Shown here: piece by piece, positions 1 through 5,931 of the stretch
Layout of the letters: the number at the start of each line of letters is the position of its first letter
How positions within the stretch are numbered: the first letter of the stretch is position 1
Assembly: GCA_964580105.1 (NCBI GenBank)
Contig: CAZOJJ010000077.1
Location: forward strand, 1 to 10,775
DNA length: 10,775 bases
Direction: 5' to 3'
Origin: CAZOJJ01 sp964580105
GTDB lineage: Bacteria > Bacteroidota > Rhodothermia > Rhodothermales > Rubricoccaceae
Made by a program: the position numbers and the translations under genes
Notes under the pieces: generated by a model
Database searches by the model: none
Seen by the model: only the letters and a program-made list of their open reading frames with translations
What the model was told of the DNA's origin: nothing

Positions 1-90
1 GCGACATCTTCCGCTACGGCGACATCTTCCGCTACGGCGACATCTTCCGCTACGGCGACATCTTCCGCTACGGCGACATCTTACGCTACG
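1..90. repeat. 18-bp tandem array, five units, continuing off the left edge
   Basis: The unit GCGACATCTTCCGCTACG occurs perfectly at 1-18, 19-36, 37-54 and 55-72, and with one change (C to A) at 73-90. Similarity stops abruptly at 91. The perfect copies suggest recent expansion by slippage or unequal recombination. The array starts at the window boundary, so its true length is unknown. Confidence 0.95.
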
Positions 91-389
91 ACGGCACCCT
101 CCTCTCCGACGGCGGCCTGATCGGTAGCGAATCCTACGATTTCGCTGGCGATGAGACGCCGCAGAACACGAACGCGGTAGACTCGATCCGGCCGACGGTG
201 CCGGAGCAGTCTCCGAGTGGACCCGGCGCTCCGGCCTTCTTCGGTCGGAGGAAGAGCCTCGTCCAGACGCGCGGCTACATCGACGCCGAGTGCGTCTTCG
301 GCGTCCAGTCCGGTGACGTAGACCCCTTCGAGAACGCAAAAGCGCTGAGGGCCTGCGTGCAGGAGGCGATGTCGTCTTGGCCAGCATGA
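1..389 (+). CDS. C-terminal part of an unrecognised repeat-containing protein (5' end outside window)
   Basis: This frame (codons starting at position 3) is open from the window edge to a TGA at 387-389, giving about 128 residues. It starts with GDIFRY repeated four times, then a variant GDILRY, followed by YDGTLLSDGGLIG and a tail of about 100 residues with no repeat. The 18-bp unit is a multiple of three, so the array is read as perfect hexapeptides only in this frame. The other two forward frames stop at about 120 and 170. Codon use is less G/C-biased at third positions (GGT, AGT, GTA, GCA, AAA) than in the metabolic genes, so this may be a recent acquisition or a decaying gene. I recognise no family. 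The tail (FFGRRKSLVQTRGYIDAE) has no signal peptide or membrane segment. Whether it is a real protein end or a chance opening is uncertain. Confidence 0.4.
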   Translation, partial: DIFRYGDIFRYGDIFRYGDIFRYGDILRYDGTLLSDGGLIGSESYDFAGDETPQNTNAVDSIRPTVPEQSPSGPGAPAFFGRRKSLVQTRGYIDAECVFGVQSGDVDPFENAKALRACVQEAMSSWPA

Positions 390-396
390 TTGCTGG
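381..396. other. Small hairpin with the TGA stop in its loop
   Basis: CCAGCA (381-386) and TGCTGG (391-396) form a perfect 6-bp stem around the loop TGAT, which contains the stop codon at 387-389. No T-tract follows on either strand, so it is not a canonical intrinsic terminator. It lies at the convergent junction between the left-edge frame and the fumarylacetoacetase gene. The remaining spacer to 553 shows no convincing gene. Confidence 0.4.
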
Positions 397-553
397 AAGC
401 GATGTCTTGGGTAGACGCGCCGGCATCAATCGGCATATCACCATTAGTCGGCGCCCCACAACTGATCACTGCCGTCAGGCTTAACACTCCCAGCAACAAA
501 GGCGGGGTCGGCTTCTCTTAAGGCACGCGCATCACCCTCGCCGTACTTCTTCC

Positions 554-1852
554 CTATCCCCGCGTCGGCACGACGGTCCCCTCCACCTCGCCGAGGCCGA
601 CGCGGTACGGCCCGTCCTCGTCGCGCCCCGAGGCCCAGCCCGTCAGGATCACCCGGTCGCCGTCCTGGAGGAACGTGCGGGTTTCACCCGAGGGTAGCGC
701 GAGGGGCCGGGTGCCGCGCCAGGTCAGTTCCAGGAAGCTTCCGTAGCTGTCGGGCGTCTCGCCGCTGATCGTCCCGCTCGCCAGGAGGTCGCCCGGCCGG
801 GCGTTGCAGCCGTTGACGGTGTGGTGGGCGAGCTGCTGCTCGAAGCTCCAGTAGAGGTGCTTCGCGTTCGAGCGGGCCACGCGGTGGGGCGGCTGCCCGG
901 CCTCGCGCATCGCGGCCGTCTGGAGGAGCACGTCGAGCGTGAGGTCGAGGGCGCGGGGCTCGTCCTGGCGGAGGTAGGGGAGCGGCTCGGGGTTCTCGCC
1001 CGCCTGCGGCTCGCCCTCGACGCGGAACGGCGCGAGCGCCTCCATCGGCACCACCCACGGGCTGACGCTCGTGGCGAAGTTCTTCCCGAGGAACGGCCCG
1101 AGGGGGACGTACTCCCACTTCTGGAGGTCGCGCGCGCTCCAGTCGTTGACGAGCACGAGCCCGAACACGTGCTCGGCGGCGTCGCCGATGGGGATGGGCG
1201 TGCCGAGCGCGTTGCCGGGTCCGACGAAGAAGCCCAGCTCCAGCTCGATGTCGAGCAGGCGCGACGGCCCGTACGTCGGCGCCTCGGCGTCGTCGGCCTT
1301 TGCCTGGCCGCTGGGGCGGACGACCTCGGTGCCGGAGACGACGACGGAGGAGGCCCGCCCGTGGTAGCCGACGGGCAGGTGCAGCCAGTTCGGCATCAGC
1401 GCGTTCTCCGGCCCCCGGAACATGATGCCGACATTGGTGGCGTGCTGGCGCGAGGAGTAGAAGTCGGTGTAGTCGCCGATGGCGGCCGGGAGGTGCATCG
1501 TGACGTCCGCCTGCGGGACGAGCGCCTCGGCCCGGAGCGCCGCGTCGGTGCGGAGGGCGGGGTCGCCGTCGGCGCGGAGGAGGGCCTGGAGCCGCGCCCG
1601 GACGGCCTGCCACACCGGGCGGCCGAGCGCCATGAACGCGTTGAGCGCCGGCTGCGCAAAGGCGTCGGCCTCGCCCACCTCGGGGACGGCGTCGAAGAGG
1701 CCGCGCCGCTGGAGCACGGCGAGGTCCACGACCCGATCGCCGAGGGCGACGCCCACGCGCGGGCCGTCCTGATCCGGCCGGGAGAAGACGCCGTAGGGCA
1801 GGTTGTGGATGGAGAAGTGGGACTCGGGAGAAACGTCGAGGAACGAGCGCAT
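554..1852 (-). CDS. fahA: Fumarylacetoacetase (fumarylacetoacetate hydrolase)
   Basis: The 432-residue product should hydrolyse 4-fumarylacetoacetate to fumarate and acetoacetate, the last step of tyrosine/homogentisate catabolism in the cytoplasm. Length and sequence closely follow the mammalian enzyme. There is an N-terminal domain (about 1-122) and a C-terminal FAA-hydrolase domain from DYTDFYSSRQHATNVG onward. By alignment from memory with mouse FAH, the metal ligands are Asp130, Glu203, Glu205 and Asp237. The catalytic dyad is His137 (mouse His133) and Glu375 (mouse Glu364), and Lys257 matches Lys253. Signature blocks VNDWSARD, EYVPLGPFLGK, HHTVNGCN and GDLLASGTISG are all intact. The start MRSFLDVSPES was chosen because family similarity begins there, although the frame is open further upstream. 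It lies 25 bp downstream of the stop of the gene at 1878-2855, so the two are probably cotranscribed. Homogentisate dioxygenase and maleylacetoacetate isomerase are not in the window. Confidence 0.96.
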   Translation of the reverse strand: MRSFLDVSPESHFSIHNLPYGVFSRPDQDGPRVGVALGDRVVDLAVLQRRGLFDAVPEVGEADAFAQPALNAFMALGRPVWQAVRARLQALLRADGDPALRTDAALRAEALVPQADVTMHLPAAIGDYTDFYSSRQHATNVGIMFRGPENALMPNWLHLPVGYHGRASSVVVSGTEVVRPSGQAKADDAEAPTYGPSRLLDIELELGFFVGPGNALGTPIPIGDAAEHVFGLVLVNDWSARDLQKWEYVPLGPFLGKNFATSVSPWVVPMEALAPFRVEGEPQAGENPEPLPYLRQDEPRALDLTLDVLLQTAAMREAGQPPHRVARSNAKHLYWSFEQQLAHHTVNGCNARPGDLLASGTISGETPDSYGSFLELTWRGTRPLALPSGETRTFLQDGDRVILTGWASGRDEDGPYRVGLGEVEGTVVPTRG

Positions 1853-1877
1853 CGAACGGAGGGAGCGGGTAGCGGAG

Positions 1878-2855
1878 TCAGGCGGCGACGGCGCCGAGGA
1901 GGCCGAGGGCGTGGAGGTCCTCGCGGGGCTCGTCGAAGGAGCAGGAGCCGTAGGACGTGGCGAGCGCGGCGCGCGCTTCGGCGACGGCCTCGGCGTCGGC
2001 CCCGACGTCCCGCCAAGCGAAGCCGTCGTCGGTGAAGGTGAAGTGGGCGGGGTCTTCGTCGGCGAGGAGGCGTTCGAGCGTGCCCCGGTCGAGGCCGCAC
2101 GCCCGCGCGAGGACGGCCCCGCCGAAGACGTTGAGGAAGCCGTGCATCGGCGCACCGACACTCTCGTTGACGTGACGCACCGGATGGTGCAGCCCGGCCG
2201 TCGCCTTGAACGGCGCCCCGGCGTCGCGGCACGCAAGCAGCGCGGCGGCGACGGCCTCGACGCGCGGGAAGGCGTCGGGCGTGACGCCCCCGCACCGCAG
2301 CTTGACGCCGACGGCCGGGCGCCCCACCGCCGCGTTGTAGTCGGCCACCGCCTGCGCCGCCGTCTCGACGCCGACGCGCCAGGCGTCGCCGAGGAGGGGC
2401 ACCTCGAAGAACGCCCGGGCCGGCGCGCCCTCGCGCGCGTCGAGGTGCTCGCCGACGGCGCCGAAGAGTTCGCCCAGCGCCACGAGGTCCTCGGCCTCGT
2501 CCCGCGAGAGGCGGAACTCGAAGCGGTCGGCGACGACGCAGCCGTGGTGCCGGTCTTCGAAGGCGCGGCCCGCCGCGAGCGTCGCCAGGGCGGCGTCCGG
2601 GGCGGACCGCCCGTCGGCCGGCAGGCCGAGGACGGAGAAGACGAACGGCGGGGCCTGCGCGAAGTGGTCGCGGTAGGCGTCGAGGTCGGGCAGGCGACGG
2701 GCGGGGACGATGAACCGGCCGAGCATCCAGGCGTCGTCCCCCGCCCGGTAGCGGGCGTAGGCATCGAGGGCCGGGTCGAGGTCGAGGGCGGCGGGCGGGA
2801 AGAGGCCGGCGTAGTCGATGAGGCCGTCGAGGAAGGCGCGGAGGGCGGGCGGCAT
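1878..2855 (-). CDS. Conserved protein of unknown function, TIM-barrel-like pattern, upstream of fumarylacetoacetase
   Basis: This gene encodes 325 residues with no signal peptide or membrane segment, so it is probably cytoplasmic. I do not recognise a named family. Strand-like segments alternate with helices: RFIVPA (48-52), FVFSVLG (71-77), RFEFRLS (111-117), AFFEVPL (148-154), VGVKLRCGG (182-190), PFKATAGLHH (215-224), GFLNVFGG (239-246) and HFTFTDD (271-277). This eight-step pattern resembles a (beta/alpha)8 barrel (inference). Polar residues at strand ends that could line an active site are Glu151, Lys185, Lys217 and His223/His224. FKATAG is loosely reminiscent of the Schiff-base lysine strand of DeoC-type aldolases, but that is weak. 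The C-terminus has SYGSCSFDEP (301-310). Start at MPPALRAFLD; an in-frame ATG 12 codons upstream is possible. It precedes fahA by 25 bp, so a role in aromatic amino-acid breakdown is plausible but unproven. Confidence 0.85.
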   Translation of the reverse strand: MPPALRAFLDGLIDYAGLFPPAALDLDPALDAYARYRAGDDAWMLGRFIVPARRLPDLDAYRDHFAQAPPFVFSVLGLPADGRSAPDAALATLAAGRAFEDRHHGCVVADRFEFRLSRDEAEDLVALGELFGAVGEHLDAREGAPARAFFEVPLLGDAWRVGVETAAQAVADYNAAVGRPAVGVKLRCGGVTPDAFPRVEAVAAALLACRDAGAPFKATAGLHHPVRHVNESVGAPMHGFLNVFGGAVLARACGLDRGTLERLLADEDPAHFTFTDDGFAWRDVGADAEAVAEARAALATSYGSCSFDEPREDLHALGLLGAVAA

Positions 2856-2933
2856 GGTCGGAGGGGCAGAGTGGCGGAGCGGAGGCATACGGGCGGCGAC
2901 GGCGAGCGATCCCGGCCGGCCGGCCCGGTGGCG

Positions 2934-3019
2934 GGTGTGGAAATGCCGCGAAGGACGGGCGTGAGCAAACCCGGATCCGGGCGGCCGGGACCCTGTGACC
3001 TTGTGAGGTGTGGAAGTTA
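2934..3019 (-). promoter_or_regulatory. Candidate promoter region for the minus-strand unknown-fahA unit
   Basis: On the minus strand TAACTTCC (3019-3012) resembles the Bacteroidota -7 element and the other TAnnTTCC boxes in this window. It continues as TTCCACACC, and the same nine bases recur at 2942-2934. The second copy sits 20 bp downstream of a perfect TTTG (2969-2966), as expected for a -33 element, but its -7 box (CATTTCCA) is poor. Either could serve the 2855 start. A perfect 12-bp palindrome CCCGGATCCGGG lies at 2970-2981 and could be an operator. The evidence is sequence resemblance only. Confidence 0.3.
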
Positions 3020-3031
3020 CCCGTAGTTTTT
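3001..3031 (+). promoter_or_regulatory. Promoter candidate for the TPR lipoprotein gene
   Basis: TTG (3001-3003), a 20-bp spacer and TAGTTTTT (3024-3031) fit the Bacteroidota primary-sigma pattern (TTTG, about 19-21 bp, TAnnTTTG) with the last base differing. Transcription would start near 3037, giving an untranslated leader of about 70 bases before the ATG at 3106. The box lies only 5 bp from the minus-strand TAACTTCC box, so the two promoters would overlap back to back and could compete for polymerase. Confidence 0.5.
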
Positions 3032-3105
3032 CGGGTCTGGGTCGTCTCCCGATGCTCCGCATCCCGCCCGGCTCCCTTCCGCCGTCGATCATCCCGACTT
3101 CCACC

Positions 3106-4266
3106 ATGCACCCGCTCTCCCCTTCCCGTCTCCTCGTCGCGCTCCTGTGCGCCGTGTTCCTCCTGGCCGGTGCCGACGGCTGCTCGTCCGACCCGGACGT
3201 CGAGGGCGCCAAGCTCTACATCCGCCAGGACGACTACGCCTCCGCCCTGGAGAACCTCGAGCGCGCCCTCGCCAACAACCCCGACAACGTGGAGGCGCAC
3301 GCCCTCAAGGCCCGCGTGCTCTACCTCCAGGCCTCGGGCGTCCGCAACCCCGCCGAGCGCCGCCCGCTCATCGAGCAGATGAGGGCGTCGCTGGACCGCG
3401 CCCTCGCCCTCGACCCGGCCAACGAGGAGGCCGTCAACGTCCGCCTCGCCGCCTGGGCCGACGAGATGAACGCGGGCAGCCGCTTCCTCCAGCAGAGCGG
3501 CGGCGACGAGGCCGCCCTCGGCAACGCCGTGCAGGCCTTCAGCAACGCCGTCTACGTCCAGCCCGACTCCACCGTGGGGTACTACAACCTCGGGCTCGCG
3601 CAGCTCGCCGGCGGCCAGACGGAGGCGGCGATCCCCTCGCTCCAGCGCGCCGTCGAGGGCGGGTCCGCCTCGGCCGACGCCTACCGCTACCTCGGCCGCG
3701 CCCTCCTCGCCACCGACCAGGCTACGGAGGCCGTACGCATCCTCACGGAAGGCCGCGAGCGGCACCCCGACGACGAGTCCCTCCGCGCCGAGCTCCTCAA
3801 CGCCTACGCCGTCACCGGCGACCGCGACCGCGCCCTGACCGAGTACGAGGAGATGATCCAGGCCAACCCCGACGACGCGCTGCTCCGCTACAACTACGGC
3901 TCGACGCTCCTCCAGCTCGAGCGGTTCGACGAGGCCGTCGAGCAGCTCGCCGAGGCGACCCGGCTCGACCCGGAGAACGCCAACGCCTTCTACAACCTCG
4001 GCGCGGCCTACCAGAACAAGGCGACGGCGGTGAACGACGAGCTCCGCGACACGGAGGACAACGCCCGCGCGGCCGAACTCCGGGCCGAGCGCGACGCGCT
4101 CCTGGAGCAGGCGCTGCCCCACCTCGAGCAGGCCCGCGACCTCACCGAGGCGCAGGGGGAGGACCCCGCCGACGTCTGCCAGGCGCTCTTCCAGGTCTAC
4201 GCACGCCTGGAGCGCGAGGCCGAGGCGCGCGAGGCGGCCGAGTGCGCCGGAATGGACGTGAACTGA
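3106..4266 (+). CDS. TPR-repeat lipoprotein
   Basis: The 386-residue protein starts with a signal peptide (SPSRLLVALLCAVFLLAGADGC). Cys26 is the probable lipidated residue, although the lipobox (ADGC) is not ideal. The mature part is almost entirely tetratricopeptide repeats. Recognisable units cover about 34-60 (AKLYIRQDDYASALENLERAL), 92-104, 138-152, 156-187 (YYNLGLAQLAGGQTEAAI), 190-220, 224-255, 258-289 and 292-302. A charged helix (about 312-350) and a final TPR-like segment (354-380) follow. TPRs are protein-protein scaffolds, so this is presumably an envelope-anchored adaptor whose partner is unknown. Start at 3106 was chosen because the signal peptide begins there; the frame is open to 3010, but those residues lack sense. 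It has its own promoter candidate upstream and a strong terminator downstream, so it is probably monocistronic. Confidence 0.9.
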   Translation: MHPLSPSRLLVALLCAVFLLAGADGCSSDPDVEGAKLYIRQDDYASALENLERALANNPDNVEAHALKARVLYLQASGVRNPAERRPLIEQMRASLDRALALDPANEEAVNVRLAAWADEMNAGSRFLQQSGGDEAALGNAVQAFSNAVYVQPDSTVGYYNLGLAQLAGGQTEAAIPSLQRAVEGGSASADAYRYLGRALLATDQATEAVRILTEGRERHPDDESLRAELLNAYAVTGDRDRALTEYEEMIQANPDDALLRYNYGSTLLQLERFDEAVEQLAEATRLDPENANAFYNLGAAYQNKATAVNDELRDTEDNARAAELRAERDALLEQALPHLEQARDLTEAQGEDPADVCQALFQVYARLEREAEAREAAECAGMDVN

Positions 4267-4286
4267 CCGGCCTCCGCCCACCGCTC

Positions 4287-4324
4287 GCGGGGACGTGGTG
4301 CCGCACCGCGTCCCCGCTTTCGTT
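4287..4324 (+). terminator. Intrinsic terminator of the TPR lipoprotein gene
   Basis: GCGGGGACG (4287-4295) pairs perfectly with CGTCCCCGC (4309-4317). Inside, T4296 and G4308 can wobble-pair, and GGTG (4297-4300) pairs with CACC (4304-4307) around a CCG loop. The result is a 14-bp GC-rich stem. TTTCGTT follows immediately (4318-4324). It starts 20 bp after the TPR stop codon, the expected place for a Rho-independent terminator. Confidence 0.85.
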
Positions 4325-4333
4325 GGCGCCTGG

Positions 4334-4388
4334 AGGAGGAGCGCGTGGAAAGCGGGGAGGGTACCTTCCGGTACCTTCCGGTACCTTC
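4334..4388. repeat. Left copy of a 55-bp sequence repeated across the scaffold gap
   Basis: Bases 4334-4388 are identical to 4489-4543: AGGAGGAGCGCGTGG, then AAAGCGGGGAGG, then the start of the GGTACCTTCC array. The 100 Ns lie exactly between the end of this copy and the start of the second. The simplest reading is that two contigs overlap here and were not merged, so only one copy exists in the genome. Confidence 0.9.
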
Positions 4389-4488
4389 NNNNNNNNNNNN
4401 NNNNNNNNNNNNNNNNNNNNNNNNNNNNNNNNNNNNNNNNNNNNNNNNNNNNNNNNNNNNNNNNNNNNNNNNNNNNNNNNNNNNNNNN
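4389..4488. other. Assembly gap of exactly 100 N
   Basis: One hundred Ns, a customary placeholder for a gap of unknown size. It falls inside the 10-bp tandem array, a usual cause of contig breaks. The distance between the TPR gene and the cystathionine enzyme is therefore not reliable. Confidence 0.99.
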
Positions 4489-4514
4489 AGGAGGAGCGCG
4501 TGGAAAGCGGGGAG

Positions 4515-4574
4515 GGTACCTTCCGGTACCTTCCGGTACCTTCCGGTACCTTCCGGTACCTTCCGGTACCTTCT
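4515..4574 (+). repeat. 10-bp tandem array GGTACCTTCC, about six units
   Basis: Five perfect units run from 4515 to 4564, and a sixth with a final T occupies 4565-4574. Two perfect units and a partial one lie left of the gap (4360-4388). Each unit carries the palindrome GGTACC. Neighbouring units can fold as GGTACC-TTCC-GGTACC, and on the opposite strand the loop reads GGAA, a GNRA-type tetraloop if transcribed. Each unit also holds TACCTTCC, which resembles the -7 boxes elsewhere in the window and points toward the gene starting at 4654. The true copy number is uncertain because of the gap. Confidence 0.93.
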
Positions 4575-4653
4575 CCGGCGCCTCCGTTCCATCGCCCCGC
4601 CATCCGCGCCCCACCGCTCCGCTTCTCACCGTCCCGCCTACGCCTCCTTCGCC

Positions 4654-5835
4654 ATGCGCTCCTCGAAGGGCACGCTCCAGGAATCCCAGCTCGGCCTCGG
4701 CACCCGCGCCGTCCACGCCGGCCAGCGCCCGGACCCCTCCACCGGCGCCATCATGACGCCGGTCTACTTCACGAGCACGTACGTCCAGGACGCGCCGGGC
4801 GACCACCAGGGCTACGAGTACGCCCGCGTCTCAAACCCCACACGGACCGCGCTCGAAGGCAACCTCGCGGCGCTGGAGGGTGCCGCCCACGGCATCGCCT
4901 TCTCGTCGGGCGTGGCCGCCATCGACGCGCTGCTCAAGACGCTCCGCCCGGGCGACCACGTCGTCTCGACCGACGACCTCTACGGCGGCACCTTCCGCCT
5001 CATGCGCCAGGTGTTCGAGCCGTTCGGCCTGCGGTTCACATTCACCGACCTCTCCGACCTCGGCGCCGTCGAGCGGGCGTTCACGCCCGAGACGAAGCTG
5101 CTCTGGATCGAGACGCCGACGAACCCGCTCCTGAAGATCTTCGACGTCGAGCGGCTGGCCGCACTGGCCCACGCGAAGGGCGCGGCGGCGTGCGTGGACA
5201 ACACGTTCGCCAGCCCGTACCTCCAGCAGCCCCTCGCCCTCGGCGCCGACCTCGTCATGCACTCCTCGACGAAGTACCTCGGCGGCCACTCGGACGTCGT
5301 CGGCGGCGCGCTCCTCACCAACGACGAGGCGTGGGCCGAGAAGCTCCGCTTCCTGATCAAGAGTGCCGGCGCCGCGCCCGGCCCGATGGACTGCTTCCTC
5401 CTCCTGCGCGGGACCAAGACGCTGCACCTGCGGATGGAGCGGCACTGCCGCAACGCCGCCGCCGTGGCGCGCTTCCTCCGCGAGCACCCGAAGGTGGCGC
5501 ACGTCCGCTGGCCCGGCTTCGAGGACCATCCGGGGCACGACGTGGCGAAGAAGCAGATGCGCGATTTCGGCGGGATGGTGTCGTTCACGCTCGAGGACGA
5601 CGCCGTCGAGACCGCGAACCGCGTGATGTCCGCGACGCAGGTGTTCGCGCTGGCCGAGAGCCTCGGCGGCGTTGAGAGCCTGGTCTCCCATCCGGCCTCG
5701 ATGACGCACGCCTCGATCCCCGCCGAGACGCGGCGCGCCTCCGGCCTGTCCGACTCCCTCATCCGCCTCTCCGTCGGCATCGAGGACGAGGCGGACCTGA
5801 TCGCGGACCTCGACCGGGCGCTGTCCGTCGCGTAG
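4654..5835 (+). CDS. Cystathionine gamma-synthase/gamma-lyase family enzyme (PLP-dependent)
   Basis: The 393-residue product belongs to the Cys/Met-metabolism PLP family, which makes or splits cystathionine in the cytoplasm as a tetramer. The Schiff-base lysine is Lys207 in SSTKYLGGHSD. Tyr56 and Arg58 (EYARVSNPTR) should bind the cofactor phosphate of the neighbouring subunit. SSG (84-86) forms the phosphate cup, Tyr110 stacks on the ring, Asp182 (VDNTFASPY) contacts the pyridine nitrogen and Arg371 (SLIRLSVGIED) binds the substrate carboxylate. Glu341 in LGGVESLVSHPASMTH is the family glutamate. The residue before Tyr56 is Glu, as in human gamma-lyase, whereas E. coli MetB has Asp. Many bacterial gamma-synthases also have Glu, so metB-like and gamma-lyase roles cannot be separated here. 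Start at 4654 (MRSSKGTLQE) matches family length; the open frame upstream crosses the gap and is not coding. Confidence 0.93.
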   Translation: MRSSKGTLQESQLGLGTRAVHAGQRPDPSTGAIMTPVYFTSTYVQDAPGDHQGYEYARVSNPTRTALEGNLAALEGAAHGIAFSSGVAAIDALLKTLRPGDHVVSTDDLYGGTFRLMRQVFEPFGLRFTFTDLSDLGAVERAFTPETKLLWIETPTNPLLKIFDVERLAALAHAKGAAACVDNTFASPYLQQPLALGADLVMHSSTKYLGGHSDVVGGALLTNDEAWAEKLRFLIKSAGAAPGPMDCFLLLRGTKTLHLRMERHCRNAAAVARFLREHPKVAHVRWPGFEDHPGHDVAKKQMRDFGGMVSFTLEDDAVETANRVMSATQVFALAESLGGVESLVSHPASMTHASIPAETRRASGLSDSLIRLSVGIEDEADLIADLDRALSVA

Positions 5836-5840
5836 CTTGC
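5833..5840 (+). promoter_or_regulatory. TAGCTTGC box, possible promoter element for the phosphatidyltransferase gene
   Basis: TAGCTTGC begins on the TAG stop of the cystathionine enzyme and lies 91 bp before the next start codon. It is identical to the boxes repeated upstream of the MOSC gene on the other strand. The expected -33 position holds only TCG (5810-5812), so promoter activity is uncertain. Confidence 0.3.
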
Positions 5841-5879
5841 GGCCTCTTCGCCCCGCCTCGGGCCGGGCAGGACGACCGA

Positions 5880-5917
5880 CCGTCCACCTCTACGGAAACC
5901 GTCCACCTCTACGGAAT
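5880..5917. repeat. 19-bp direct repeat upstream of the phosphatidyltransferase gene
   Basis: CCGTCCACCTCTACGGAA occurs at 5880-5897 and 5899-5916. With the following base (A, then T) the period is 19 bp. It ends 15 bp before the ATG at 5932, so it lies in the leader of that gene. It could be a two-site regulator target or a recent small duplication. Confidence 0.9.
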
Positions 5918-5931
5918 CCGCCTTCCGCCTC

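Noticed and set aside
1..90. CRISPR array
   Set aside because: Units are directly adjacent with no spacers and are read as peptide repeats.
198..389. A separate 63-residue plus-strand gene starting at GTG 198
   Set aside because: The same frame is open to the window edge and contains the in-frame repeat, so it is the tail of a longer frame, not a gene of its own.
275..499. Minus-strand 74-codon frame starting TTG with a lipobox-like LTAVISCG
   Set aside because: It has no ATG, no positive charge before the hydrophobic stretch and no ribosome site, and it overlaps the left-edge frame. Possible small lipoprotein, but too weak to call.
2911..2928. CCGGCCGGCCGG palindrome as an operator
   Set aside because: A low-complexity GC run of a kind expected by chance at this composition.
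554..2968. fahA as an 804-residue fusion protein
   Set aside because: The extra N-terminal part is Ser/Pro/Arg low-complexity and overlaps the well-supported unknown gene in another frame; family similarity begins at 1852.
4515..4574. CRISPR or phage attachment site
   Set aside because: Simple contiguous 10-bp units without spacers, and no integrase or tRNA nearby.
1396..4806. Minus-strand open frame of over 1,100 codons
   Set aside because: It crosses the N gap, is Arg/Pro/Ala-rich and lies opposite or out of frame with clear genes; it is open only because stops are rare in GC-rich DNA.
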